DNA of 64,000 bases from Paenibacillus crassostreae. GTDB taxonomy: Bacteria; Bacillota; Bacilli; Paenibacillales; Paenibacillaceae. Location: positions 2,108,001-2,172,000 of the forward strand of contig NZ_CP017770.1 of the NCBI RefSeq assembly GCF_001857945.1, written 5' to 3'. The position numbers and the translations under genes are program-made. The notes under the pieces are model-generated. The model ran no database searches, was not told the origin of the DNA, and worked only from the letters and a program-made list of their open reading frames with translations. This document shows positions 8,005 through 16,852 of the stretch, piece after piece; positions within the stretch are counted from its first letter, which is position 1, and every line of letters starts with the position of its first letter.

Positions 8005-10203
8005 TTACTGAGTGGTATCATTACCTACAAGCCCCGCAGCCAATCCTTTAACATCCAACCCATCAATGGCAAAAGCTCTCCGCACTAATTCTGGGGAAAT
8101 GAACTCATCGTATTTCCCTAAATACGGGGCCTCATCTGGGGATAGGAGCGTAATGGCATCCTCGCATGTTGAAATCTCCGCTAGGATATGGTCGAGAAGT
8201 ATCTGTACGTTGGTCTTACCAGCTACAACCATATAATACGGTTCCATCGGGACGATCGAACGTAAACCTAACTTATCCTTCAGGTTATTCTTAATCAACC
8301 GTTCCAAGGTACGGAATTGCTTACTCCCAACCCAAGGCATAATGAAGAAGGAATCGCCTCCCGCGGGAATGACTGAACTACGTAACATCCCACTTTCTCT
8401 TACAAGTCGACGAGCACGCTCAAGACGGTTGACTGCATTGGGCGCTAGATAGGAGTAGATGACATCATCCGCTAAAATTTCACGCATCTTCTGCATCACT
8501 CGGGTATGTACATCGCCTCCGGCACCTAACCAGAGTGTATCCACCTTTCCACGTGTAGATTGCACATAGACGGCTTGATGTTTCGTATCGACCTCTTCTA
8601 CTTTCCACGGCTTACCAGCTAATGTGAAGACATAACCCGGAGGTGGCACGGTTGTGATGGAACCAATCTCCTCCGTACCGTTGTATACTACATGCTCCTC
8701 ATCATCTTTAAACACCGCATAGAACCGGAAGTTATTCACGATTCGCTCGCCCATCAATCCGATGATAAGGCCACCTTCTTCGGTCCGTTGAATATGGTCG
8801 GTCTGCAATAAGTAATTTAAGAATGTTTTGTAGTCCTCTGGCTGTATCTCTTTAAAAGAAGGCAAAGTCAGCACCGCCCGAGCGAGTTCGGCTGGTTCCG
8901 CTTCCCCCAAACTCTTCAACACGCTCATCGTTTGATGATACATCAGACCGATAGGCATTTGCCGAACATCTAGTGGCTCCACCCATTTCTCTCGAACATA
9001 TAACTCAATGACGGCAATGGCACGAAGTAACATCCATGGCATCCGTGCGGGGAGTTGTGCTTCTTCATCCTCTTCTTCAGGACAGACAAACAGCATTTCC
9101 GATGCTGCATTGCCACGCCGCCCTGATCGCCCTAATCTTTGAACGAAGCTCGAACTACTGTAAGGTGCTCCTAATTGAACTACTCGCTCCAGTTCCCCTA
9201 GATCAATCCCTAGCTCTAGCGTCAAGGTCGCCGCTGCAACCGCAGGTCCGTATCCTGTACGCAGTGCGGCTTCTGCTTCCTCACGCAACATAGCGGATAT
9301 ACTCCCATGATGTACATAGAATACATCTGCCTCATGACGTTTGGCTGCAATCCGTCGTAGCTCTAACGTCATCATCTCGGCATCTGAGCGACTATTGGTG
9401 AATACAAGGGCTTTCTTATGATGTGTATGATCGTAGATATAGTCGTGATAAGCTTGTTTGGCGAATTCTAACATCTTAGCTTCTTCTTCATTACGTGCAT
9501 CAGGAAATGAGAAATGTTCTACACTTAGCTTGAGTTTACGTCCACCCTGTGGAGCTACGATTTCCGTCGCTTTATCTGTACCGGCACTAATCCATTCGGT
9601 GGCGGAATCATAATCACTAAGTGTTGCAGAAAGGCCAATTCTGCGCGGCGTGCAATAGGCCATCCGCTCAATTCTAGACAACTGGCATAACACTTGAATA
9701 CCGCGGTCCGATCCCATAAAGGCATGTACTTCATCAATGATGATGTAGCGCAGATCATGAAATAGAGCTGGAATAGCATTCGGTCGATTCATAAGTAGTC
9801 CTTCGAGCGATTCGGGTGTGATTTGTAGCACTCCAGAAGGCTTCTTCATGAGCTTGGTTTTCTCTGTTTGAGAGACGTCACCGTGCCAATGCCATACGGG
9901 GATGCCACCTTCTTGTAGTAGCTCATTCAATCGTTCAAACTGATCATTAATTAGTGCCTTAAGTGGGCTAATATATAAGATACCCACGGATTTAGAAGGT
10001 CTTTCATGTAGTTCAGTAAGAGCAGGAAAGAATACCGCTTCTGTCTTACCAGATGCCGTACCCGAAGCAATCAGAAGATGATTAGGCGTATCAAATAGAA
10101 CACGACAAGCTTCTACTTGTGCTTCACGCAATTCATCCCATCTTTTGCGATATATAAATTCCTGAATAAACGGTGCTAATCGATAAAAAGGGTTGTTGCT
10201 CAT
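8005..10203 (-). CDS. Lhr/BrxHI-like DEAD/DEAH-box helicase
   Basis: 732 residues, superfamily 2 helicase. Walker A is ASGTASGKTEA (about residue 47), the Walker B motif is IIIDEVHAF, and motif III is LSATL. The second RecA domain has FTNSRSDAEMM and the arginine-finger motif QRLGRSGRRGN. A long C-terminal extension beyond residue ~400 resembles Lhr-type helicases and BrxHI of type 2 BREX. The start ATGA overlaps the stop of the upstream ATPase gene by 4 bp, so the two are translationally coupled. Probable role: NTP-driven translocation on nucleic acid within the three-gene module. No PglZ or methyltransferase gene is nearby. Confidence 0.85.
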   Translation of the reverse strand: MSNNPFYRLAPFIQEFIYRKRWDELREAQVEACRVLFDTPNHLLIASGTASGKTEAVFFPALTELHERPSKSVGILYISPLKALINDQFERLNELLQEGGIPVWHWHGDVSQTEKTKLMKKPSGVLQITPESLEGLLMNRPNAIPALFHDLRYIIIDEVHAFMGSDRGIQVLCQLSRIERMAYCTPRRIGLSATLSDYDSATEWISAGTDKATEIVAPQGGRKLKLSVEHFSFPDARNEEEAKMLEFAKQAYHDYIYDHTHHKKALVFTNSRSDAEMMTLELRRIAAKRHEADVFYVHHGSISAMLREEAEAALRTGYGPAVAAATLTLELGIDLGELERVVQLGAPYSSSSFVQRLGRSGRRGNAASEMLFVCPEEEDEEAQLPARMPWMLLRAIAVIELYVREKWVEPLDVRQMPIGLMYHQTMSVLKSLGEAEPAELARAVLTLPSFKEIQPEDYKTFLNYLLQTDHIQRTEEGGLIIGLMGERIVNNFRFYAVFKDDEEHVVYNGTEEIGSITTVPPPGYVFTLAGKPWKVEEVDTKHQAVYVQSTRGKVDTLWLGAGGDVHTRVMQKMREILADDVIYSYLAPNAVNRLERARRLVRESGMLRSSVIPAGGDSFFIMPWVGSKQFRTLERLIKNNLKDKLGLRSIVPMEPYYMVVAGKTNVQILLDHILAEISTCEDAITLLSPDEAPYLGKYDEFISPELVRRAFAIDGLDVKGLAAGLVGNDTTQ

Positions 10204-11522
10204 AGCTCGAACTCCGCAAGGAAATCATCCATATCATCCGCATTGACCGTTGCCGTTGTAGCTATATCTCGTTCACCAAGTAGATCCTCGTACGTCTTCT
10301 CTGGATTCTGATGGAGCGTATTGAGTAAATCCATGAAATCTCTTATAATTTCCCGTGTCGTAAGTAATTCATCAGCCCCTAATCTACCTACGGCAAGTTC
10401 CATAAATTGTACAAGTTGTGCATTGCTTAGGGATGACTCGTAACCATAGTGCATCGCATGAATACTGCTTAATTTCTGCAATAGAATTAAGATCTCTTCA
10501 TGCGATAACATATTCAACCGAAGCATGGGACCCGTATAATTCTTTAAGCCCTCTGCTCCATAACGCCCCTCAACCAACCGTGATCTCAGCGCTTCATAGC
10601 TGAATAATCCTCGACGTGGATCTTCTACGAATTGAGGAGTTCCACCTAGGAAAATACCTAAATGCTCAGCTTTGCCTTGCATCGTATCATTGAACATCAT
10701 CAATAGCTTCTCATAGTTACTTTGACGAGAAATGCTATTGGTTATTTTGTAAAGATTAACACCTTCATCAATAAACAATAACAATCCTTTGTAACCGATC
10801 CGTGCCACAAATTCTGACCATAACTTCATATAGTCATACCAATTACTATCGTCGATAATAACGCCTACATCTATAGCTTTTCTTGCTTCAGTCTTGGTCG
10901 CATACTCTCCGCGTAGCCAGCGAAGTGCCGCTTGTTTCCTTTCATCATCTGCCAGTTTATAGCTATTCCAATAAGCAGCCAATACCTTGGCAAAGTCGAA
11001 ACCATGGACCATATTCTGCATCTCAGATGTTATGGCGAATATCCGTAACTCTACTTCCTGATTCAAGGCAAGATCGTTAGGTCGAAGCCCAAGCTCCTTC
11101 ATGGCCGTTTGCTGAATGGAAGCAATCCATTTCTGCAAGATCACTTCCAGTGCTCCTCCATCTGGACGAGTACGTGTAGATAGATTCGTCATCAACTCAC
11201 GATACGTTGCTAGTCCCTGTCCTTGAGTTCCAACTAATCGACGCTCCGGAGACAGATCAGCGTCTGCCACAACAAATTCACGGTCCATCGCATAATTCCG
11301 GATCATTTGCAGCAGAAAACTTTTACCACTTCCGTACCTTCCGGTAATTAGCTTGAACATAGCTCCACCCTCAGCGACATTGTCCATATCTCTGAGAATA
11401 GCTTCAATCTCATATTTACGACCTACAGCAATATGCTCCAATCCGATTCGTGGAACTACACCTGCTGTTAATGAGTTTACAAGGGCTGTCGTCATTCTTT
11501 TGGGGATTTTCACTTCACTCAT
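10200..11522 (-). CDS. BrxD-like ATP-binding protein (DUF2791 type)
   Basis: 440 residues. The P-loop is ITGRYGSGKSFLL (about residue 60) and Walker B is LLLFIDEGVNLY, with an arginine-rich segment SRQSNYEKLLMMFND after it. This is the layout of the BREX ATP-binding protein BrxD/DUF2791 family. Its neighbours are a TerB-domain protein 26 bp upstream and a BrxHI-like helicase overlapping by 4 bp, so the three genes are one operon. In type 2 BREX, BrxD and BrxHI occur together; here they appear without the other BREX genes. Function in this setting is inferred. Confidence 0.83.
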   Translation of the reverse strand: MSEVKIPKRMTTALVNSLTAGVVPRIGLEHIAVGRKYEIEAILRDMDNVAEGGAMFKLITGRYGSGKSFLLQMIRNYAMDREFVVADADLSPERRLVGTQGQGLATYRELMTNLSTRTRPDGGALEVILQKWIASIQQTAMKELGLRPNDLALNQEVELRIFAITSEMQNMVHGFDFAKVLAAYWNSYKLADDERKQAALRWLRGEYATKTEARKAIDVGVIIDDSNWYDYMKLWSEFVARIGYKGLLLFIDEGVNLYKITNSISRQSNYEKLLMMFNDTMQGKAEHLGIFLGGTPQFVEDPRRGLFSYEALRSRLVEGRYGAEGLKNYTGPMLRLNMLSHEEILILLQKLSSIHAMHYGYESSLSNAQLVQFMELAVGRLGADELLTTREIIRDFMDLLNTLHQNPEKTYEDLLGERDIATTATVNADDMDDFLAEFEL

Positions 11523-11548
11523 TCGTATTCACCTCTTTACGTTTCTCT

Positions 11549-14044
11549 TTAAATTGTCTTTGTGATCTGAGACAGCATAGGTATATATTCTTCTGTTATT
11601 TCTTCACCATCTATGATTAAATCGCCTATCGTATCCATCGCGATCTCATTAATATCATCAGTCAACAATTCGGGCATCGTTCCCGCTTCATTAGCGATGT
11701 CTTGTAATGCTGATAGTCTTTGCCCCTGCTTCAGTACATACAGAACCTCTAGGTGACTCGAGTTTAGTGCATCTGCGAAGTCCTTCCATTCTTCTGGTAG
11801 TCCAGTAATATCCCAATGAATGGAGGATTCATTGATGCTAGGTATAGACAATTCTTCCTGTTGTTCGGAGAGATTGTCCTCTACATCAATATTCACAGTT
11901 AGAATATCTCGCACGAACTCCGAATCTTCCTGCAGTTGAGCGAGCTTCTCCTCATCAATAATGACGGCTGGCCCTTCTCGTTCTGGAGTTGTCTTTGTCT
12001 TCAACATTCGTTCTAGATATCGTGATACCAATGTGTCGACCTCGGGTTCAAGTTCAATTCCACGAAGTCTTCCTTTGAAATTCAGATGCTCACGCAGCTT
12101 ATTCTCCGTCAGTCGTATTAATTGTGTAATGTACTCTCTTAGTGGTGCATGCTGGCTGATTCTTGTCACACTTATACTTACGAACCTACCATACAACGAC
12201 TCATCATAGGTTGCACTTTGAAAGAGTTGTCGTTCTTTCTCTACCGGTGGGCCAGGATAGAATATTTCTATTAGTCGTAACCCTTGTTGCTTCGCTAAAT
12301 AAGCATCCACCAAGGCTATGACCTTAGGAACATATTCCTGCAGAAGAACATCTCCACACTCATTGTAGAATTTACTTTTAATCATATCTGTATCCGATAA
12401 CCGTCTCAACAAAGAGAATGGAATATCTAGAGGCTCCGAGTTAAATCGATGCATCAATTCCAGCTCTAGTTCATCACCAGATAACTCATTCGGAGCAAGT
12501 TGATATACATCTTGATATGGCATTGGAAGCCCATGGATCAGCGTGAAATCTGTAATCCATTCCAACAAATACGAGGTTAGTTTAAGATTACGTTCGCGAT
12601 ATGCCATCCATACATCCGACATGAGACGATAGCCTTCTATCTCATCTTTCCATCCTATACCATTAATTAATTCGTATACATAGAGAAAGATATATGAAAG
12701 ATCTGTATCAGGATAACGCTGTTCACGCACTTCCCCTCTCCAATAGAAATACCACCTAGATTGCGACCCAGTCATGCTATCATAGGTAGGCCAATAATTC
12801 ATATAAGGAACATACGTGGCGATACCCTCCACATGATTCTCTAACTGTCTAGCTCGCTTAGTGAACCGATGTTCTCTTTTCTGGACATCGATTTCTGCTT
12901 TAAACAGTTCAAACGATGAGAGGAAGGGCGGAGCCGGAATAGAAGTTGATCTTCGCTCAACCTGAGGAACTGCCTCCCTACGGGGAATCGGCGTACCCTT
13001 CTCCCCAAGCTCACCTTCTAATTCCATCTCTGTCATATGTAAAGGGATCGATTCCTTAACCTGAACCATAGGGAACCGTTCCATTCTCCGATAGGGTCGT
13101 GGTAGATCTTTTTTGGGCTGTTTAGGGTTATAGATGACATACTGAGATACGGTATAATCATTGATCTTCAGTAGGTTCATATGCGTAGTGGAGACATAAG
13201 ATTGTGCAAAATAATCCTCTGCTGAGTAAACGGCCAGCTTAAGCCGTGATTTCATCTTCTTCAATTGCTTGAATATTTGAGTAGTACTACTCTTCGTTAG
13301 ATCATCAGGTTCAAGCATGAGAATGATATCAAATGATATGCTCGCAATCTGTTGTTGCTTTGCAACATTCGGTGTCGTAATGATTACTCCGCTAGAGAGG
13401 ATTTCCTGAACAATCTGATCTTTACCACCTGTCGTAAGCCAAATCGCATCCAGCAGACGCCAACGATCTTTCAGCTGTTCAAGCAAAGCCTTCTTACCTA
13501 ACACAAGAATTCTAGATTCTGGATAACTCTTCAGAATATCATTCATAAACAATCGTAATTCTTCTGCGTGATGGTATGCTCCACCTCTAATACCACCGTT
13601 CAAGCCCCATTGGGTCAGAAATTTCAAATGTTCATATACAGGGTATTCACTCCCATAAGGCCATACTAGATCAGGAAATATGGTCTTACTCCAAGCTCCC
13701 TGCATACGCTCACTTCCTCGAGCAATAATCTCCGCTGGCGTGAGTTGAAAGGGTCTATCTAACATAGCACCATGTATGGTTCTTCCCATAGGACCTAGTC
13801 CAGCTTGTCTAAGTGTATCCACAGCTATATATCCATCATGAACAGGCACAAGGGGTACATCTGGCTTGATACTCCGCGAAACTTCAGCTGCCTGAATTCG
13901 TTGTGAGCCTATGTTCAACACTGGAATGGCCAAAGCTTGTCCCACACCATTGCTTAATTCTGTATATCCTTCAAGTACAAGTTCAGCTTCATGATATGTA
14001 GGGCGATTGTCATTAAGCCTAATATTCCCCCGGTTATCACCCAT
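11549..14044 (-). CDS. TerB-N / TerB-C domain protein of a three-gene ATPase-helicase module
   Basis: 831 residues from an ATG preceded by GGAGGGGG. Residues ~410-640 match the TerB-N domain (YWPTYDSM, then DLSYIFLYVYELINGIG), and the last ~100 residues match TerB-C (MPELLTDDINEIAMDTIGDL). The N-terminal ~300 residues include a region reading like a degenerate helicase-type alpha/beta fold (SRILVLGKKALLEQLKDRW, IITTPNVAKQ, FDIILMLEP) without an intact Walker A. First gene of the operon with the BrxD-like ATPase and helicase. Tellurite-resistance TerB domains bind metals and occur in nucleic-acid-processing or phage-defence settings; the exact role is unknown. Confidence 0.75.
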   Translation of the reverse strand: MGDNRGNIRLNDNRPTYHEAELVLEGYTELSNGVGQALAIPVLNIGSQRIQAAEVSRSIKPDVPLVPVHDGYIAVDTLRQAGLGPMGRTIHGAMLDRPFQLTPAEIIARGSERMQGAWSKTIFPDLVWPYGSEYPVYEHLKFLTQWGLNGGIRGGAYHHAEELRLFMNDILKSYPESRILVLGKKALLEQLKDRWRLLDAIWLTTGGKDQIVQEILSSGVIITTPNVAKQQQIASISFDIILMLEPDDLTKSSTTQIFKQLKKMKSRLKLAVYSAEDYFAQSYVSTTHMNLLKINDYTVSQYVIYNPKQPKKDLPRPYRRMERFPMVQVKESIPLHMTEMELEGELGEKGTPIPRREAVPQVERRSTSIPAPPFLSSFELFKAEIDVQKREHRFTKRARQLENHVEGIATYVPYMNYWPTYDSMTGSQSRWYFYWRGEVREQRYPDTDLSYIFLYVYELINGIGWKDEIEGYRLMSDVWMAYRERNLKLTSYLLEWITDFTLIHGLPMPYQDVYQLAPNELSGDELELELMHRFNSEPLDIPFSLLRRLSDTDMIKSKFYNECGDVLLQEYVPKVIALVDAYLAKQQGLRLIEIFYPGPPVEKERQLFQSATYDESLYGRFVSISVTRISQHAPLREYITQLIRLTENKLREHLNFKGRLRGIELEPEVDTLVSRYLERMLKTKTTPEREGPAVIIDEEKLAQLQEDSEFVRDILTVNIDVEDNLSEQQEELSIPSINESSIHWDITGLPEEWKDFADALNSSHLEVLYVLKQGQRLSALQDIANEAGTMPELLTDDINEIAMDTIGDLIIDGEEITEEYIPMLSQITKTI

Positions 14045-14063
14045 GTATATACCCCCTCCTTCA

Positions 14064-14864
14064 TTATAAAATAATAGACATCCATATTTTTATCGCAGTC
14101 AATGAGATCAAGACCACCAAAGCGTATCGTAAATATTTCACATTCATTTTCGCACTAATCCGTGAACCCAGTGGAGCACCTAATAAACTTCCGAACACTG
14201 CAAAAAGAGTTGGCATGAGAACCATTGGTCCTCCTGATAATTTCCCGATTACCCCGCCTATAGCAGAAATAAACACGATCGCAAGCGAAGAGGCAATCGT
14301 TGTTCTCGTCGGAATCTTCATAATCGTTAACATAATGGGAATAAGAATAAACGCACCACCTGCGCCAACAATTCCAGATACTATCCCTGTTAGAAATGCA
14401 GCTACAATGGCAACACCTCTATTATAAGATATTTCCTCTGAATCATCTTGATATTTCCCCTTATTCGGAATGACCATGAGCACAATGGCAACAATTGCGA
14501 TCACACCATAAATAACATTAATCGAATCCCCTACTAAAAATCCGGATAAGTATCCCCCAATAAGACTTCCGATTAGAATACTAATACCCATATTTAAAAC
14601 AAGCCCCTTATGAATCAATGAGGCTTTATTACTTTTCTTACTCTTATGTTTGTAAGCCAGAATCCCAGCTAGAGATGCAAAGAAAACTTGAAACATACTT
14701 ATCCACGATGCTTCTTGAGCGGAAAAGTTCGCTAAAGCAAAGATTGAAGGAACAAAGAGTAACAGGGGATAATTAATAATGGCTCCACCAATTCCTAATA
14801 ATCCAGAAAAGAAGGATCCGACAAAACCAATGATGATCATAAGCATTAATAATATTATATCCAT
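14064..14864 (-). CDS. TauE/SafE family sulfite/anion exporter-like membrane protein
   Basis: 266 residues with about eight membrane helices in two repeats. The family signatures are GLLGIGGAIINYPLL in the first half and GIVGAGGAFILIPIM in the second. Members export or import sulfite, sulfonates or other small anions; the substrate cannot be read from the sequence. It lies 19 bp upstream of the TerB gene in the same direction, so it may be co-transcribed with the three-gene module, though its function suggests a separate role. Confidence 0.87.
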   Translation of the reverse strand: MDIILLMLMIIIGFVGSFFSGLLGIGGAIINYPLLLFVPSIFALANFSAQEASWISMFQVFFASLAGILAYKHKSKKSNKASLIHKGLVLNMGISILIGSLIGGYLSGFLVGDSINVIYGVIAIVAIVLMVIPNKGKYQDDSEEISYNRGVAIVAAFLTGIVSGIVGAGGAFILIPIMLTIMKIPTRTTIASSLAIVFISAIGGVIGKLSGGPMVLMPTLFAVFGSLLGAPLGSRISAKMNVKYLRYALVVLISLTAIKIWMSIIL

Positions 14865-15000
14865 AGATACACCCTTATCTCTCTAACTCAATAGAATGAA
14901 GTATTTAGAGTTAGGCAATGTTAATCTAATTATACTGTACAATACGGAATCATGAAGGTATAATAAAACCAAGTAAATTCATGTGATTTGGGAGGATACT

Positions 15001-15180
15001 ATGATAAATACATTTAAAAAATGGTTTGAGAGTAGGTGCCCGGAGTGTAATGAATTACTAACCACAGAGAAAACTGACTTGGGCATGGTTAAAACTTGCT
15101 GGGAAGGTCACTATACGGAAGAAACATACAGTTCACTTGGCGTAACTATTGTTTATGACTCTAAAGGAAACACTGAATGA
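15001..15180 (+). CDS. small zinc-ribbon-like protein
   Basis: 59 residues starting at the ATG at 15001, which follows GGGAGG by 6 bp; an earlier in-frame ATG at 14983 lacks a ribosome site. RCPECNELL gives one CxxC pair, and a single Cys (KTCWEGHY) with His may complete a metal site. No family beyond this is recognised. It is followed by a strong terminator, so it is expressed as a single small unit. Confidence 0.62.
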   Translation: MINTFKKWFESRCPECNELLTTEKTDLGMVKTCWEGHYTEETYSSLGVTIVYDSKGNTE

Positions 15181-15196
15181 CAGACTTACGACAACA

Positions 15197-15230
15197 AAGC
15201 CGAGGTCAGTAGTTCACCTCGGCTTCGTTT
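15197..15230. terminator. terminator between the zinc-ribbon gene and the response regulator
   Basis: AAGCCGAGGT and ACCTCGGCTT form a perfect 10-bp stem with a nine-base loop, then CGTTTACTT. It sits between convergent genes and probably serves both. Confidence 0.85.
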
Positions 15231-15253
15231 ACTTCATCAGCTTGAATATGCTA

Positions 15254-16852
15254 CTAGATTGATTCCAATCCATCTTTCAACTTCACAACCGTTTGAACCT
15301 TATTTCGATACTCATGCGGAGTAACACCCTCTAATTCCTTAAACACACGCGAGAATTGCTTGCTATTCTCAAACCCCACGGACTCACCGATTACTGATAA
15401 TTTAACTGAGCTTTCCACCAATAACTCCTTGGCTTTGCGAATACGTACTTTTTTCAAAAAGAGTACGAAATTCTCACCCGTATATGCCTTAAATGCCTCG
15501 CTGAAATAAGAGTAATTCAATGAAACATGATTACTTACCATCGCCATATTCAATGGTCGAGCGTATTGTTCTTCTATAAAAGCTACGGCTTCTTTCATAT
15601 CACCATTCTCTGTATAGGCAGATCGCACCTGCGTAACATAGTCATTCACACTGATGAGCAGATGTTCTAACTTTCGATAATAATCATGAAAAGTCTGGAA
15701 ATTGAACATATTCCCAACCTTCCGATAGAGTTTGAGCACTTCTACGGAAGCTTCCCCGTATACCATAAATATCTCATCTAAAACCTGCTCATTAATCAAT
15801 CTACTGACCCGCTCTAAATAGGAAATATCGATTCGTTGTAAATGTTCTGTCTGAAAAATAGAACCGAGCAGAACCATCATGTCTCGCTCATGATCTGTAC
15901 CTAGCATGTTAGCCAATCTACGAATATTCTCAAGTGGAAGTTGGAAATTCTGCCGCTCCTCCTTCACCACTTCATAATCGATATAATTAGCCTGAGGATA
16001 CAAGAAGGTATATTGTAATGCCCGAACTGCTTCATGATATTGCGTTGTAATGTCCACTAATTGATACTGCTCTGAACTTAATCCCATACGTAATCCATGC
16101 CAACCCTTGACTTCAGCTAGCTTCGACAATTGTTGAAACCCATTCTTTGGACTACCAATCAACACCAATCTTCCTTCAATATCTGAAGTAATCACTTCAA
16201 CTCTGTTCCCTAAAGTACTAGACAAACGTTCCACAAGGCTCTGGAGCTCATTCGTATTCATCCGGGAACCATCTTCATATTGGAAATTAACAACCGCTAC
16301 TGTAAATGGCTTAATGAACTTCTCGAATCCAATTTCTAGACTATACTTCTCAAGCTGTAATTCAGATAATGGTTCCTTTTCCATCAATAGTTGCTGGATG
16401 ATATTAGATCGGTGTATTTTTCGGAATAAATCACTTTCCTCAGCTCGTCTTTGAACAAGCAACTCCTGATCTGTTAGTTCTTTATTAATACGCTCCAATT
16501 GACCAAATAACTCTTCACGACGAATAGGCTTTAACAAGTAATCTTTCACCTTGTATTTGATTGCAGTCTTCGCATACTCAAAGTCATCATAACCACTTAG
16601 TATAATAATAACAGGCTCTTCACCCTTTGCTGCTAGCGTTAATTCTTCTAATAGACGAATTCCATCCATCACAGGCATGCGTATATCTGTAATCACAATA
16701 TCAGCGGGCGTCTTCCGATATTGCTCGATGGCGATCTGACCATTACCTGCAAGTTGTATATCATATATTTCTGGATATTCTCTCTCAATCATTGTTTTCA
16801 ATCCAAGGCGAATATTCTTCTCGTCATCAACGATCAGCAGAGTACGCTTCAT
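15254..16852 (-). CDS. YesN-type response regulator with AraC-type DNA-binding domain
   Basis: 532 residues. The receiver domain has LLIVDDEKN, the phosphorylated Asp in ITDIRMPVMDG and the Lys in LLKPIRREEL. The C-terminal ~100 residues are an AraC helix-turn-helix pair (NYSYFSEAFKAYTGENF, GFENSKQFSRVFKELEGVTP). It overlaps the end of the sensor kinase gene by 26 bp, so both are made together. By position it should regulate the sugar transporter and enzyme genes upstream. The middle region is typical for the long YesN type in Paenibacillus. Confidence 0.9.
   Translation of the reverse strand: MKRTLLIVDDEKNIRLGLKTMIEREYPEIYDIQLAGNGQIAIEQYRKTPADIVITDIRMPVMDGIRLLEELTLAAKGEEPVIIILSGYDDFEYAKTAIKYKVKDYLLKPIRREELFGQLERINKELTDQELLVQRRAEESDLFRKIHRSNIIQQLLMEKEPLSELQLEKYSLEIGFEKFIKPFTVAVVNFQYEDGSRMNTNELQSLVERLSSTLGNRVEVITSDIEGRLVLIGSPKNGFQQLSKLAEVKGWHGLRMGLSSEQYQLVDITTQYHEAVRALQYTFLYPQANYIDYEVVKEERQNFQLPLENIRRLANMLGTDHERDMMVLLGSIFQTEHLQRIDISYLERVSRLINEQVLDEIFMVYGEASVEVLKLYRKVGNMFNFQTFHDYYRKLEHLLISVNDYVTQVRSAYTENGDMKEAVAFIEEQYARPLNMAMVSNHVSLNYSYFSEAFKAYTGENFVLFLKKVRIRKAKELLVESSVKLSVIGESVGFENSKQFSRVFKELEGVTPHEYRNKVQTVVKLKDGLESI

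Noticed and set aside
8005..14044. Full BREX system
   Set aside because: PglX, PglZ, BrxA/BrxB/BrxC-type genes are absent within reach; only BrxD- and BrxHI-like genes are present.
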